Source: Acacia acuminata
Lineage: Eukaryota; Streptophyta; Magnoliopsida; Fabales; Fabaceae
Length of the DNA: 64,000 nucleotides
Direction: 5' to 3'
NCBI GenBank assembly: GCA_019022655.1
Contig: JAFJYI010000020.1
Location: 124,001 to 188,000 of the forward strand
Positions 13,201 through 25,167 of the stretch are shown here, one piece after another. Both the position numbers and the translations under genes were made by a program. A model generated the notes under the pieces. It saw only the letters and a list, made by a program, of their open reading frames with translations, ran no database searches and was not told the DNA's origin. Numbering within the stretch: the first letter of the stretch is position 1; the number at the start of each line of letters is the position of its first letter.

Positions 13201-14080
13201 GGAGGAGGTAGTATTTGATACTTAAGTACAGTAATTATAATTTAAACTAGAGTAAGCCTCGTATAAACAATGCACGAAACATAGTTTGATAAACATATTT
13301 TGATGATTGGTACATGTGGTTGATAGGAGTTAAAAAAAGAAAAAGAAAAATTCAAATACATTGAGTGATTATTGAAATGTGTAGTGTACGCGTATGATAA
13401 TAAGTGGACAAATATATCCGCGAGTTAAGGGACAATCTGCCCCTATTGGAGTTCCAATCGTGGGCCATATAGCCTCCATTTTGCTTTGAAAACAGTCTTT
13501 TTTTAGTGACTTTTGTTTGTATTCAAAACAAGATACCAATGTTAGGTTTCCATTACATTAATTAACTTCACATGCGTCTCTCTATTTAAACTTTTTTCCC
13601 CCAAAATCTATTTACTTATTAAAACAAACATTTAAGTGTGTATTGGTATAACCGTATAAATACTAAATAGCTAGTCATCATCCCATTTCTCATCATGTCG
13701 ATTCTCTTTTATGTAACATGTTGGTTACTTTTAGCTAATATATTAGCTCTAGGCAATGATGCCGTCTTAGAATATTAAATTATTTAAGCACTCCGTTAAT
13801 AGATAATGCAAATTGTATTATAGTAATCAACTAATAGAAATTTCTATTAGCACCAAGAGTTCTTACGCGTATATATATAGTCAATTCAAAAAACTTAATT
13901 TAGTTTATCACTGTATATAATTTATCTAGAGGATTGAGGATACAATAAAAACAGATTACATGTGTAAAAAGTAATTAAAATAAATCTGAGACATAATAGT
14001 ATTACTTTATATCATTTGTTTTCTTGAAATGGATACAAAGGCAAGACGAAAACAATATAGATTTGTCGATCGTATAATTA
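10216..14080. other. AT-rich intergenic DNA upstream of the IBL1-like gene
   Basis: No supportable gene over almost 4 kb. A poly-T tract lies at about 11468-11490. A piece near 12655-12960 (AGAATTACTTAACTAATTTT and similar) resembles the interior of Stowaway-like elements elsewhere in the window, but has no clear ends. A 61-codon frame at 12455 has no recognisable feature. Confidence 0.45.
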
Positions 14081-14199
14081 GGCCTTGTTATATATTCTTC
14101 TTAAGTTGTGTGGGCCAGCCTCTGCATGTGCTACCATGTGCTCTGTCTTTCTCCCTACGCCCCACCACTTCCCTTCCCTTCCACCACATAAATTCCCTT

Positions 14200-14481
14200 C
14201 TTCCTCGTTCTCCTTCTTCTCATTCCTCTCTCTCTCTCTCTCTTCCTGTATTTTACTTTCTTGCATCCATCCATAACACTTCGTCACACAGCAAAACGCA
14301 TACATTATATCCTTTTTAATTTCTTCTGAATCTTTCTACGGTCCAGTGAATAGAACAATTCGGACAAGAGGTATGCAATTACTTTCATTTATTTCTACAA
14401 GTTTGTTTCCATCCATGAGAAAAAGCCCTAATGCTTGTTGTTTCAGTTTGCTGATGTCAAATTTTGAAACTTTTTTCACAG
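14200..14481 (+). promoter_or_regulatory. 5' leader of IBL1-like gene with CT-rich tract and leader intron
   Basis: A pyrimidine-rich patch (CTTCTTCTCATTCC followed by a CT run, 14212-14250) is typical of plant leaders and core promoters. A good donor (AAGAG|GTATGC, intron from 14371) and acceptor (TTTTTTCACAG, ending 14481) predict an intron in the 5' UTR, ending one base before the start codon. The transcription start itself cannot be placed; a TATATA lies at about 14090. Confidence 0.6.
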
Positions 14482-14482
14482 A

Positions 14483-15058
14483 ATGGAAAATCCCAGGTCA
14501 GAGAAGCTAGAATTCCTGAAAAAATGGATGGAGGGTATAGGAAAATGCACGTCCCTTAAGAAGAACATGAGCTTGTTGGAGAGGAAAAAAGCCATAAAAG
14601 TATCAGCAGATTTAGCCATGGCTTCTACCAGAACTCAGACCAATAAGTACTGTTGGAGCCGAGCCCTTATTGCCAATATTGCTTCCAAGGACCACAACAG
14701 TAAGGTCCTGACGGATCACATAATAGGGTCTTCACAGTGCTTTAGGTTAAGAAAGGCTTTCACTTCTTCTTCTTCTTCTTCGCCGTCTCTGCTTAATAGA
14801 CGCAGGAAGATCATGAAGAGAAGGCGCCGTACAGTTCGTAGGAGAGTGATGAAGAAAACAGTTATGGCGGATTGTATTGCAAGGAGGCTGGTCCAAAAGA
14901 GAAGAGAAATGCTTAAGAGGCTTGTTCCAGGTGGCCATCTTATGGACGACGACGCGTCCTTGCTCGAAGAAACCCTAGATTATATTCAATCCCTCCGATC
15001 TCAAGTTCAAGTAATGCGCTCTCTTCTCGCCTCCTCTCAGCTCATGAAATCTTCCTAA
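14483..15058 (+). CDS. IBL1: Atypical bHLH transcription regulator, IBH1-like 1
   Basis: Encodes 191 residues in one coding exon. The C-terminal third is a helix-loop-helix: helix 1 about 137-149 (VQKRREMLKRLVPGG), an acidic loop with DDD, and helix 2 about 158-180 (LLEETLDYIQSLRSQVQVM). The basic DNA-contact residues of a true bHLH (His-Glu-Arg pattern) are absent, as in the IBH1/IBL1/PRE-antagonist group. An Arg/Lys-rich stretch at 106-125 is a likely nuclear localisation signal. The N-terminal half (MENPRSEKLEFLKKWM onward) matches the layout of IBH1-type proteins rather than a generic bHLH. Family members bind growth-promoting bHLH activators and block them, repressing cell elongation downstream of brassinosteroid and gibberellin. 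The start follows a spliced leader. The nearest ATL gene lies 34 kb away, whereas in Arabidopsis IBL1 and ATL13 are adjacent. The family is secure; IBL1 rather than IBH1 is an inference from that context. Confidence 0.9.
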   Translation: MENPRSEKLEFLKKWMEGIGKCTSLKKNMSLLERKKAIKVSADLAMASTRTQTNKYCWSRALIANIASKDHNSKVLTDHIIGSSQCFRLRKAFTSSSSSSPSLLNRRRKIMKRRRRTVRRRVMKKTVMADCIARRLVQKRREMLKRLVPGGHLMDDDASLLEETLDYIQSLRSQVQVMRSLLASSQLMKSS

Positions 15059-15650
15059 ATTCTTAGCCGCTACCCATATATATATATACTTCTTTATATT
15101 TGTATAATTATATATAGTTCCTTATAACGTATTGCCCTTGTTTTCCTTTTTCTTCTCTTGGCTAAACTAGAGGTAAAATTGAAGGAGAAAAGAGGTTCAC
15201 ATATAGCTTTAATGGCGATGTACATGGAGGAAAATAGGCTTAATCAAGTGAATCAAAGCTTTATTTTTATTATTATTATCGTGAAGCCATATTAGTTAGT
15301 CGTATATATGTGTCATGTGTTTAAGTTCTTCCAACTTCGTCTTCTTTTTTCCCCTCTTTTTCATGGTGGATTGCGTGAGTCGTATATATTATTAGAGAAA
15401 AGCCAAGAAGAGAAGTTAAACCGAAGTACTTCTTATGGTTGTCAATGGAAATTTTTGTATATATGTGTGTGTCTGATTGCTTTTTAATACGATTTACAGT
15501 TATTATTTGAGTATATGTACGATCAAGTATTGCTTATAATCAAGACCACATAATTCTAACTCACTCGCATAAGTGTATTATATTAATTAATTAAGGCAAC
15601 CCAGCCAACTGATTAAACACAGTGATCAAAGAGAGAGAAGAAGCAGATCA

Positions 15651-15791
15651 ATGTCACATGCCATTTGGAGTATTGCTTGTGCAGGCTTTGTTCTTTTAGC
15701 TAATTTTGCTCTCAAGACTTGGAATGAATCTAACATAAAAGTTTGCATTACTGGGGCGTGTAAGAAGAAGAACCGATCGAAATGGTGTTGA
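15651..15791 (+). CDS. Possible small secreted peptide (46 residues), unrecognised
   Basis: An ATG preceded by GAAGCAGATCA opens a 46-codon frame ending TGA. The N-terminus has a hydrophobic stretch (AIWSIACAGFVLLANFA) that could be a signal peptide or anchor. The rest is short, hydrophilic and basic with three Cys, ending CITGACKKKNRSKWC. It lies about 590 bp beyond the IBL1-like stop, in its own AT-rich region. I do not recognise a family. It could be a chance frame or the first exon of a longer gene. No transcript evidence is available here. Confidence 0.3.
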   Translation: MSHAIWSIACAGFVLLANFALKTWNESNIKVCITGACKKKNRSKWC

Positions 15792-16179
15792 CAATACTCA
15801 TATATTCAAGACCGTGTGTGTATATTATTTGGTCATGGGTGTAATCCTTTTTTTTTTTTACTCTAACGGCGTAATCTTTTCAATGGTTTTTTTCCCCTCT
15901 CCTAACAAAATAAATTCAGCATCACAATGAATCTGCAAATAATACTAGTAATTAACAAGCTTATATATTTACTGGTACGACCATGACTGCTATTAAGTGA
16001 AAGGTTAGATTTTTCTAAACGTTTCAAATATGTGTTGTTTTCTTATATATAGGCCCCTAGTAATCTTTGGATTACTGTGTTGTCTTTTTCTTAATAAAAA
16101 GATTAGGTGCGTGCCGCGTTTGGGCTGGGCTACCTGATTATTGAACTTCATAACATGATACATCGGAGGTTATATTATA
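15792..16179. other. Intergenic DNA, no gene seen
   Basis: AT-rich, with a short poly-T near 15850. Nothing further can be supported. Confidence 0.45.
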
Positions 16180-16395
16180 CTACATTTGTCCTAATTATAA
16201 GATCTAGTTAACTTTTTTTGAAGAGATTAAGGAAGCTAAATAAGTCACTTAATCATTTCATATATTGTATATCCTTAGATTATATATTAGTTTATTAGTT
16301 AAACTAATTAGTTTGAAAAAAATACTCTAAATTAATTTAATTAGCTTCCTTAATCTCTTTAAAAAAGTCAACTAGGTCTTACAAAAGCGAGGGAG
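16180..16395. mobile_element. Stowaway-like MITE (216 bp) with TA duplication
   Basis: Left end CTACATTTGTCCTAATTATA, then AGATCTAGTTAACTTTTTTT; right end AAAAAAGTCAACTAGGTCTT followed by ACAAAAGCGAGGGAG. The arms are inverted complements over about 60 bp (including AGAGATTAAGGAAGCTAA). TA flanks both sides (16178-16179 and 16396-16397). Non-coding. Confidence 0.75.
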
Positions 16396-17087
16396 TATTA
16401 TAATTTTATATTATGCGGAGTATGTAGTATTAATGAGCCATATTTGTTTTGCATAAAATAACAAAATCTCTGTTAATTCGAAGGATTGTGAACATATTTC
16501 CCCTCATTCCATAGTGGAAAATAAATTGGGTTGCAACTTGCAACGCTCTCAGAGTTATATATATTTCAACTTCTTGTGAGTGCAAGATATATATCCGTTT
16601 AATTTCTAGTATTCATATAGTGCTAGCTATAAATGAAGCTCGTCAAACAAAAATAAAAAAAAATGGATAAGATATAATTAGGGTTATTTTATAGAGAGTA
16701 TTTGAATAAATTTATTTAAAATATCCCTTCTATTAATTAATATTTAATTGGATTTCTTTATATATGGATCTTTCCTAGCATTATCTTAGGTTTTGTTTAT
16801 CATCAATATAAAATATGACACACACACAATATGGAATCTAGACTATATCATATGACATAAATATATATATAATTGAGATTTGAATTATTTTAATATTTTT
16901 AGGATTCTATAAATAGTGATAATTAGATTTCTTATATTATACACAAACTTAATTGATTCAATAAACTAGTCCGGACGTATTTTTCGCATCCCCCTCTCTT
17001 TCTCTACCCCTTCACCCCTCCTTGTTTCACATCAAATAATCACCCAACGAAACGAAATCTGTTAAGAAAGTTTGATAGTAGAATATA
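16396..17087. other. Intergenic DNA between transposons
   Basis: AT-rich, no coding potential. The last nine bases are the target duplication of the next element. Confidence 0.45.
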
Positions 17088-17998
17088 GAGTAAAATACTC
17101 TAACTACCCGTACATTTTTTTCTTAATTACACGGACCTCCCTCTATTTTGAAAACATACACTTTAGTCAAATCACTAACACCGTTAAAGAATATCCTAAA
17201 AATATTCTTCAAGTATATTTTTAAATTAAAAACCATATTAGAATAAATGTTGTTTACTAATTTACCCCTCATTATACCAATTCCCTAATTTATCTTTTAT
17301 TATTAATGTTCATTAATGATTCATATAATATTTTTTAATAAATTTAATTTAGAATACGTTTTAGTAATTTATGTATGTGCTAAATATTAATAACTTGTTC
17401 AAAATTTGAGTAATTATTTTTAAGAATATATGTTTAATGAAATATTCTTAAAAATTTTAAATTATAAGATAATTAATATGCGAATCTCATAATAATATCA
17501 TTTTATAATTATATAACTTAATTGAATATATGTATGTATATGTTATTGCAAAACATCATCAACGTATTTAAAAATTACTTGATAATTTTAATAAATAAAA
17601 AAGATTAAAAATTTAAATTTATCGAAAATTAAAATTTATAATGATAAAATTAATCAACTTTATAATATGATAATTTTAAAAGTATGACAAAAATATAAAA
17701 AATATATACTATTTTTAAAAAAAAAAAATGAATAAAGATATGTAATTAAATGTTTTGCCAAAGATTACATGATAAGTAGTAATATTTATTTTAAGGAGGG
17801 CATTTTTGTCAAAATAATGAGTCAATATTATGATTTAACGGTCAACTAACGGTTAGATGAATGGAAGTTGAATCTCAAAACTAGAATGGAGGTTTATGTA
17901 ACATATATTTTGATTTTGGGGAGGTTCATATAGGTTTTTAAAATAGAAGGAAGGTCGTAATTTAGAGTAAATAGAGGGGAGGTTGATGTATTTTACTC
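17088..17998. mobile_element. Non-autonomous Mutator-like element (911 bp)
   Basis: Terminal inverted repeat GAGTAAAATAC / GTATTTTACTC is perfect over 11 bp, flanked by a perfect 9-bp target duplication TAGAATATA (17079-17087 and 17999-18007). A 9-bp duplication is the hallmark of Mutator-like elements. Near the ends are related stretches (ACACGGACCTCCCTCTATTTTGAAAA on the left; AATAGAAGGAAGGTCGTAATTT on the right), so the inverted repeat extends inward with divergence. The core is very AT-rich and encodes nothing. Confidence 0.85.
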
Positions 17999-18007
17999 TA
18001 GAATATA

Positions 18008-20024
18008 TCATACACGCACTTATAACATTGTTTCATTGGTTTGTATGGGGAAAAAATTATATATATGTGCTCTTTAGAAAATTAGATATTTTTTATATGA
18101 AATTAAATATTTAATTTGCATTATTTTGATTTGAGTTAGATAAGTTGAATGTTTTTTTTTTTTTTTTCGATACATAGATAAGCTGTATGTTGATAATGAC
18201 TCAGTTTTTCCCTAAATGTAAGAATTAGGTAATTTATTTGAAATATTTATCAAACTAGTAAAGTTAATTATTTATAAGAAATGTGTGTTAGATTTTCCTA
18301 AAATACGTCATTTAACTAATATTTGCATTGAAAACTATATGGGGATAGAAAACCATCTTAATAAATGAAATTAATGCAATGGAAATAATTTAGGAAAAAA
18401 GATAAATTAAGAAGATAAAGTGAATTAATGTTTATATTTAAGGGCTAAGATGCAAATTAGCCAATGAAATATTATGCCAAAAGCAAGGAGCAGGAAAATG
18501 TTTTGAAGTGAGTAAAAATACTAATAAACAATTGAAAAGGAGTAAAAATACTAATGTAGAATTTAAAACTTCAACGAATAGATCAAAAACGGGGATTGTG
18601 CTATTTTTATAAGTTTTAAATTTTTCATTAGTATTTTTTCCTCCATTCAAAACATTTATGTGCCTAGTGCTCCTAGTAATTCTTCGTTAATAATCTATAC
18701 CTTAACCCTATATTTAAAAGTAAAAATAAAACAACTAGCTTTTACAATAAGAGTGAATTAAAATGTGCCTTGCTAATCTACAATATGGGATTGAAACATA
18801 AGTTTATTTACACCATTAAGCTAGTGTTTTTTTTTTTTTTTTTTTGTTATTAAATGAAAGGTTTCTCTTTGAAATTTAGAGGGCAAATTATTTTAACCTC
18901 TCCCAACAAGTACGTGGAGTGTTCTACGTAATTCACAAGATGAGGTCTCTTACCATCTTAATCAACTGTTTACCAACTACTTACGTGTTTATGAGAATTA
19001 GTTAGAAAGAGAGAAGTGGGAAATGAGAAGGAAGGAGGGAGAGAGAGTGAAACAGTGAAGTAGGTAGAGAGAGAGAAGGAAGGAGGAGTGACGACAGAAT
19101 GTGCGGAGGATGAGGGAGTAAAGGACGACACTGTGGATGGTTGGCCCAATTTGCAGCCCAGGACACATCGTTTTACTATGCACCTCCCCCACCTAATCCC
19201 TACTCCCTGCTCCCTACACCTCTCCCTACTTCCCTTCTCTCCACGCCTCTCCAATCCATCCTTCTCATCATTTTCCATTTCACTCTACACATTTACTTTG
19301 ATTTTTTGTTTAAATATTTATTTGAGTTGGTGTTTGATAAACACGAAAGTTGAAATATTTTTTTTTAATATATTTATCTTATAAATTATAAATATATTAA
19401 AAAAATAGTTTCTATCGCTAATTGAAACAAGTAGTAACTTTTTCTTTTAAAATATGGTTATATTCCACTAACTCAAATGGATAGTAACCTTCCTTTCAAA
19501 ATAAAGTTAGAGTCATGAAAGTATTTGCTTGGGTGGTACAAGTGTCTTAAAGTGTTTCTTAAGTCAATGATGTGATTTTAAAAATGAAAATAATAATAAT
19601 AATATAACCCCTTCCAAAAGTAAACGTTAACAGTTAATAAAACTAACATTAAATGTTAACATTTATTAACAATTGGGCCGCCATTATTTTTTTAATACTT
19701 TTAAAATAATACTAAACAATAAAAATCGGACACCTACAGCTCTTTCACATATACATTCAAGATAAAAATGACTCCTCACCTAACTGAAATTATGGAAGAA
19801 TGATTAACTCATTAAATTAATCTTTAATTGAATTTGTTTTCAAATTTACCCCACTTTAAATCTAAATATATCTAATATCTCTTCTTTTTCTCGACATCTA
19901 TTATAATTTATATACCAACAATAAAGGCGAGTATAATTAAGAAATGGTAATTAATAATTCATAAATCTTTAGATAACTAATATTTTAAACTAAGGTGTCT
20001 TCTAGAAGACACCATTATTTTGAA
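18008..20024. other. Intergenic DNA with one C-rich promoter-like patch, no gene seen
   Basis: At 19080-19270 the sequence becomes GC-richer and pyrimidine-rich (CACCTCCCCCACCTAATCCC and similar), like the leader of the IBL1-like gene. The frames there (60-102 codons, both strands) are low-complexity and not followed by a recognisable exon. It might be a promoter fragment or the start of a non-coding transcript. Elsewhere there is only AT-rich DNA and poly-T (18829-18845). Confidence 0.4.
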
Positions 20025-20170
20025 ATTTTTAATATTATCATTTGGTATTAGGTTCGGGGTTTGTGGTTGTCTCTCCCAACATAAGTGACTACTTTAGAAT
20101 CGAGAACTCAAGACTTAAAAGAATTTAGTAGAGCCTTACACCGCTAGATCGTTATGTTAATTACTTTGAA
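20025..20170 (-). mobile_element. tRNA-derived SINE-like head, minus strand
   Basis: Read on the minus strand, ATCTAGCGGTGTAAGG resembles an A box and GAGTTCTCGATTC a B box, about 40 bp apart, followed by a region without coding capacity. No poly(A) tail or target duplication was identified. Confidence 0.4.
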
Positions 20171-20249
20171 ATAAAAAAAATGAATATTAGTTATTATAGG
20201 TATCATTTACAAATTTTTTTCCTCACTTTTTTTTTTTTATACATAAATT

Positions 20250-20620
20250 TTAGAAAAGGAGTTGAGTTCAACTACAATCAAGCGGGGTGAAATTTCCCTT
20301 CATCCTAGGTGATACCAATGTTAGGCGAGCAAGCGTCTATTACTCTCGGGCGTTTATCTAAGCACTTGCCAGCAGTTAGGATCAATATCACGTCAATTTT
20401 TGACCGAACCCCTTCCTTTGATGAGAATGTACGCATTTGCGAGTTGAACCCAAAATCAATGCATCATAAGGTGTCTCTTCATTTTTTGGGTAATGCCACA
20501 AGACGTGTCTAGGAATATGTCAGTTTCATGGCCCAAAAAAGAAGTAACTGAGCCTTTATATTCCCTGATCCAGGCCCAACCCAATACTTTCAAGGAGGGA
20601 CCAATACTAGACACACCAAG
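20250..20620. repeat. Unclassified GC-richer repeat-like block
   Basis: A stretch of average GC in AT-rich surroundings, with frames of 67 and 76 codons. The frames hold no domain that I know. The minus strand carries GGGTTCAACTCG, similar to a pol III B box, so it may be an old retroposon. The class is undecided. Confidence 0.3.
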
Positions 20621-21079
20621 AAAATTCCTAATTTATTACAGTATTATTCTTAATATAATTCAACTTATAAACTATATTTCTTTCTTTCTTTCTGTTTTTG
20701 CTTTTGCTTTGTATAATATTTAAAAGCACAAGACATATTGGTATGAGTTGTAGAAGATATATTGAAACTTTTGGCCAAATTTTATTTAATTTATTGTCTT
20801 CGTGGGAACAGCCTTAAAAAATACATATAGAAAATTGGGAATAGGTTATATAAATATAAAATACTATAAAAAGAGGTGGCTGGGAAGTGGGAATCATATT
20901 ATTGTAAAGTCATAATATCTTGTTATGTATTTTCCTACCACAATTTACTATGGCTTCCGTGCATTAAACACGGTTTGAGAAATAAATTACATTAATTGCT
21001 TTTATGGCTTTTAAATAATATGATTGGTTAAAATTTTTATATAGCTAAGTTTTAGAGATTAAATAAAAGGAAAAAAGTA

Positions 21080-21243
21080 GGAGATAAGTTATCTCCAGTG
21101 GCCTAAAACTGCGTCATTTTGTATTAATGAAGGTTGTGCTTGCAATTTTAAGTGAATTAATGAATGATGCAAAATTACGGAAACACCCTTCATTAATTCA
21201 AAATGGCGTAGTTTTAGGGCTTTATTGGAGATAACTTATCTCC
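21080..21243. mobile_element. Foldback MITE (164 bp)
   Basis: Both ends carry GGAGATAAGTTATCTCC, itself palindromic. The arms are inverted complements over about 55 bp (left CCTAAAACTGCGTCATTTTG, right CAAAATGGCGTAGTTTTAGG, plus matching TTAATGAAGG / CCTTCATTAA). No coding capacity. Target duplication not obvious. Confidence 0.75.
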
Positions 21244-21450
21244 AATAACTAGAGAAATTCTTTACCCTTAAAAAGAATAGTTAAATTGGTTATTTGGGGA
21301 AATAAATGCGTGTCAATTTTCTTAAAATACCATATTTAATCAATTGCATTAAAAATACTCTTTCTTAATATGTTCAATTAATGGGGATGATTCAAGAAAA
21401 AACATTAAATTTATATGAAAAAGTGGAAGGAGATCTTATATTTAAAATTA

Positions 21451-21885
21451 GGGTTAAGTACCAATTTTGCCCTTAAAGTATGCGTTCAGAAGCAATATTG
21501 CCCCTAAAGTTTTCGGCGTAGCAATATTGTCCCTGAAGTTTAAAAACGTAGCAATGTTGCCCCTCCGTTAAAAACCCTAACAGTCAACGAAGGGGCAACA
21601 CTGCTAAGTTTTTAAACTTCAGGGGCAAATTGCTACTTTTTTTGGAGTAATGTTGTCCCTGAAGTTTAAAAACGTAGTAATGTTGCCCCTCTGTTAAAAA
21701 CCCTAACGTTGACCGTTAGTTAACCGTTAGGCAGTTAACGGAGGGGGCAATATTGCTACGTTTTTAAACTTCGGCAACATTGCTACATTTTTAAACTTCA
21801 AGGGCAACATTGCTTTACAAGAAAACTTCAAAGGGTAAAATTGCTCCTGTGTGCATACTTTAAGTGTAAAATTGATACTTAATCC
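21451..21885. mobile_element. Mutator-like MITE (435 bp) with internal repeats
   Basis: Flanked by a perfect 9-bp duplication TTAAAATTA (21442-21450 and 21886-21894). The ends GGGTTAAGTACCAATTTTGC and GTAAAATTGATACTTAATCC are inverted complements, extending some 65 bp. The interior is made of repeated units in both orientations (GTTTAAAAACGTAGCAATGTTGCCCC and its complement GGGGCAAC...TTTTTAAACTTC), so the whole element could fold into a long hairpin. Confidence 0.85.
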
Positions 21886-21894
21886 TTAAAATTA

Positions 21895-24226
21895 AAATAA
21901 ATTTCCAAACTAACTCTTACATTTAGTAATAGAGGAAATAATACATAGCTACATTGATTCATTAGATGAAATGATAGCCAGATTCCTCCTAATCCACACC
22001 ATAAGTACCTCAATTAATAATAAATCCAAATATTCTCTGTGTTCCCTTCACTTTAAAGTTGAAACCGCAGCCCCATTTTTTAATGAATAAATTAGTACAA
22101 GTACATTCATCTTATAATGTTTGTTGGTGGTCCTGTTAGTTACAAAACACAATTTATGAAAACACTCTTAAGCATCTAAGTCATAAAGTCTTGGCTTGTC
22201 ACATGAATCCCAATCAGCAACACCAAGCCTTCCTAACCATTCGTTAAAAGGTTAAGGGGCAAAAAAATATATGAGATTGTTTTACAAGTGTGCCTAATAC
22301 TAAATATTTTTTATTGGCAAAAATAACTATAAACTTCTAAAATAGGTGTATAAATATATATTAACCATTAGTTGACTACTTATTTAAATGTTTTGACTAA
22401 AAGTGGTGACATTGAGGATGACGTGGATGATTAAGAAACAACTTAGAGAGAAATACTTACAAACTCTAGAAGAAGTACCACATTATCTAAACTCTATACA
22501 ATTAAAACATAACAACTGAAATCATTTTAATCCTAATTGGCTAATAACTCATCGAAAAAAAATATTAAATTTTATCTTGCTCTTAAAAAAAATATTGGTT
22601 TATTATTTTGTTTTAGTTATTTTTTTTTTTAATTGAGATGTTTTTTCTTTTAAAAAAAAGTTAAAATTTGACTTTTTATCATATAAGTCACCAACCAACC
22701 AAGATTAAAATGATACGAGTTGTTATATTTTCATGGGGACAAGTTTAGATGATGTGGTAATCTTAGAGTGTATTAGTATTTCTCGAATTTGGAATAATAA
22801 TTTAGTGATTGAGCAAGGAAAATTAATTTCCTTCTAACCCTTTATCTCCACCTCTCCACTTCTTTGGGAAGAGAGAGGGAGAGGAAAACATTTAATCCTT
22901 AATATAAAAGTCGGTTGACTAATTTAGGTAGATTAATAATAGTAGTTATATTAGTTATTTGTAACAAATATATGTATCTTTTTTTTTTTTTTTTAAAATA
23001 TCATCTTTCATTATAACTACCATCGTATAAAAACTTCTTAATGTGTACAATTATTAGGGTTACTTTCAGGGAAAAAAATTGGATAAAAAGTAAAATGTGG
23101 TCTTATATTTAAGATCAAATCTAATCGTCAACTAAATCTTATATTAAAAACCAAAGTTAGTTTAAAACTAATAACAGATCATATCATTCATAGATACAAT
23201 ATACATAAAAAAAAATGTGTAATTTGTAATTTTAGTCTGAAAGTATATTTAACGCATTATTATGAATTTCACCACATATTGGAATTGCTTTCCTAATTAA
23301 ATTTGACAGGTCATTAGTATGATGATCCTTTTGAATATATGTACTATACGCCATATATAATACTACCAACTTTATGTGGTTCTTTTCAGACCACAAAAAG
23401 CTCTAATCTTCATCGTCCTTAATTATTATTTAACAACAATATATATAAATTTATATGATTCTCAATGGTTTAATTATTCTAATGATCGAGTAGACTGTAA
23501 TTATACCTGTCTAGTGTCTTCTTTTTTCAGTGTTCATCATATCAATCGTGCACGTCTACTTCCTTTACATCAACAGTAATGGCCCATCACCATGCTTCCT
23601 CATCATTTCCCTTCCCTTCCCTTTTATTTTCTAGCTTGTTTTTCTTGGATCCGAATCTTAGCTTTTCAAGTTTTAAATGTGTCAAGTTCTTTATCAACTT
23701 AAACATTAAGTATTCATAATCTTTATTACACTAATACTACAGTATATGTTGTGTTCAATCATTTTAACTTATACTACTACTCAACTTTGTTGTGGCATTG
23801 GACAAAAGAATTTCAATCTCAATGTTTAATTTAGCAGTTTTGGTAGTTTCAGTGGTCAGCTTCCAAAAGTTATATTGGAACCCAACTAATCTATATTGAG
23901 TTAGGTCGAAGCATATAAATGTCATGTAAAGCCTTCTAAGAAACAATTTTCTCCTATAAGCTTCTGCATAGGAATTATGGGTATTCAAAAGTATTTTTTG
24001 AATTAATAGCACGTCAAATTTTTTAAAAAAGAAGTAATGTTGTCTATAACAGTTAAAAATGTAGTTTTTTTTTTTTTTAATTCCTAGAGTGACTTTGGTC
24101 ATTTTTTTAGTACATTTTGAGTCGATATTGATTCAAAAAAAATTCTAGATACTTGTGCCTTCTACGCAAAAAATTTTGGACAAAACTGAACCTTGAACCT
24201 TTAGGTGGCCTAGACAACTCTGACAT
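21895..24226. other. AT-rich intergenic DNA, no gene seen
   Basis: No supportable exon. Poly-T tracts lie at about 22979-22994 and 24065-24078. A 112-codon minus-strand frame (23764-24102) begins and ends in low-complexity DNA and has no recognisable domain. Confidence 0.45.
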
Positions 24227-25167
24227 TAGAGCCATCAAAACGGGCCGAGCCGGGCCCGTCAGGCCGGCCCGTTTAACCCTGACCGGTTACGGGCCGGGCC
24301 TCAAAAATGGAAGAGAGAGGTGACTTCAGGCCCTGCAGGGCCACGGGCTTTTACGGGCCGGCCCGTTTAGCCCGTCATATATATATTTTTTTAAATGTTG
24401 AAAAATTGAAGTGTGGGTAACCCTAAAAAAGCAAAATTCCATAGTCCACCCGTGAATATAGACACGTTTCGCCGCAGACTTCCTTTTTTCAATCCCAATC
24501 ACCATGAATTTAATGTTGCAAATAACATATTTCTTCAATTAACCAAGACTAGCTTCCGAAATGGCAAAAATTAAAAACCCTCGTTTATGAAAAAAAGAAA
24601 TTTTAATTCTCATTGATTGAAAAGCAAATTCATTTACAATACACATAATTTCTTTGTCCAAGCAACATTGTTAGATGTATGGCACTAACTCGTACAACAA
24701 AAAATCCTAAAAGCAGACTTGGGAGATTGCAATTTTGAATGCATTCTCCAAAAATCATGAGGATAGTAATCCATAAGAATTAAGAACATAATTTGTTTTT
24801 GAGAACATAATTTGTTTTTGATAGTAAATTACATCAATTAAAAACTTAGATGCTTTTTATATTTTATGTAAGTTATTTGAGAACATAATTTGTTTTTTAT
24901 TATGAATTGTGACTGCTTATTTGTTGGATAATTGTGTTTTTTGGATATAAATGTTGACAACTTTTATTTGATAAATTAGAGCTTTAATTGTTGTAATTTA
25001 CTAATTATATTTCTTTGAGAAAAAAAACGGAGGAAAAATAGTTAAAATTTGAAATAATAATTTCCGGGCCCCGCAGCCAGCCCTAGTCCTGGTGCTCTCG
25101 GGCGGGCTTTGAAAAAACATGTGTTTTTCTTACTAAGACTGGAGGGCCGGCCCGATTGATGGCTCTA
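24227..25167. mobile_element. Non-autonomous hAT-type transposon (941 bp), GC-rich ends
   Basis: Termini TAGAGCCATCAA and TTGATGGCTCTA are inverted complements of 12 bp. Subterminal blocks hold repeated CGGGCC/GGCCCG motifs (24241-24370 and 25065-25155), as in the element at 6979. The flanks TCTGACAT and TCGACAT(G) resemble an 8-bp duplication with one indel. The core is AT-rich with no transposase. Confidence 0.8.
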
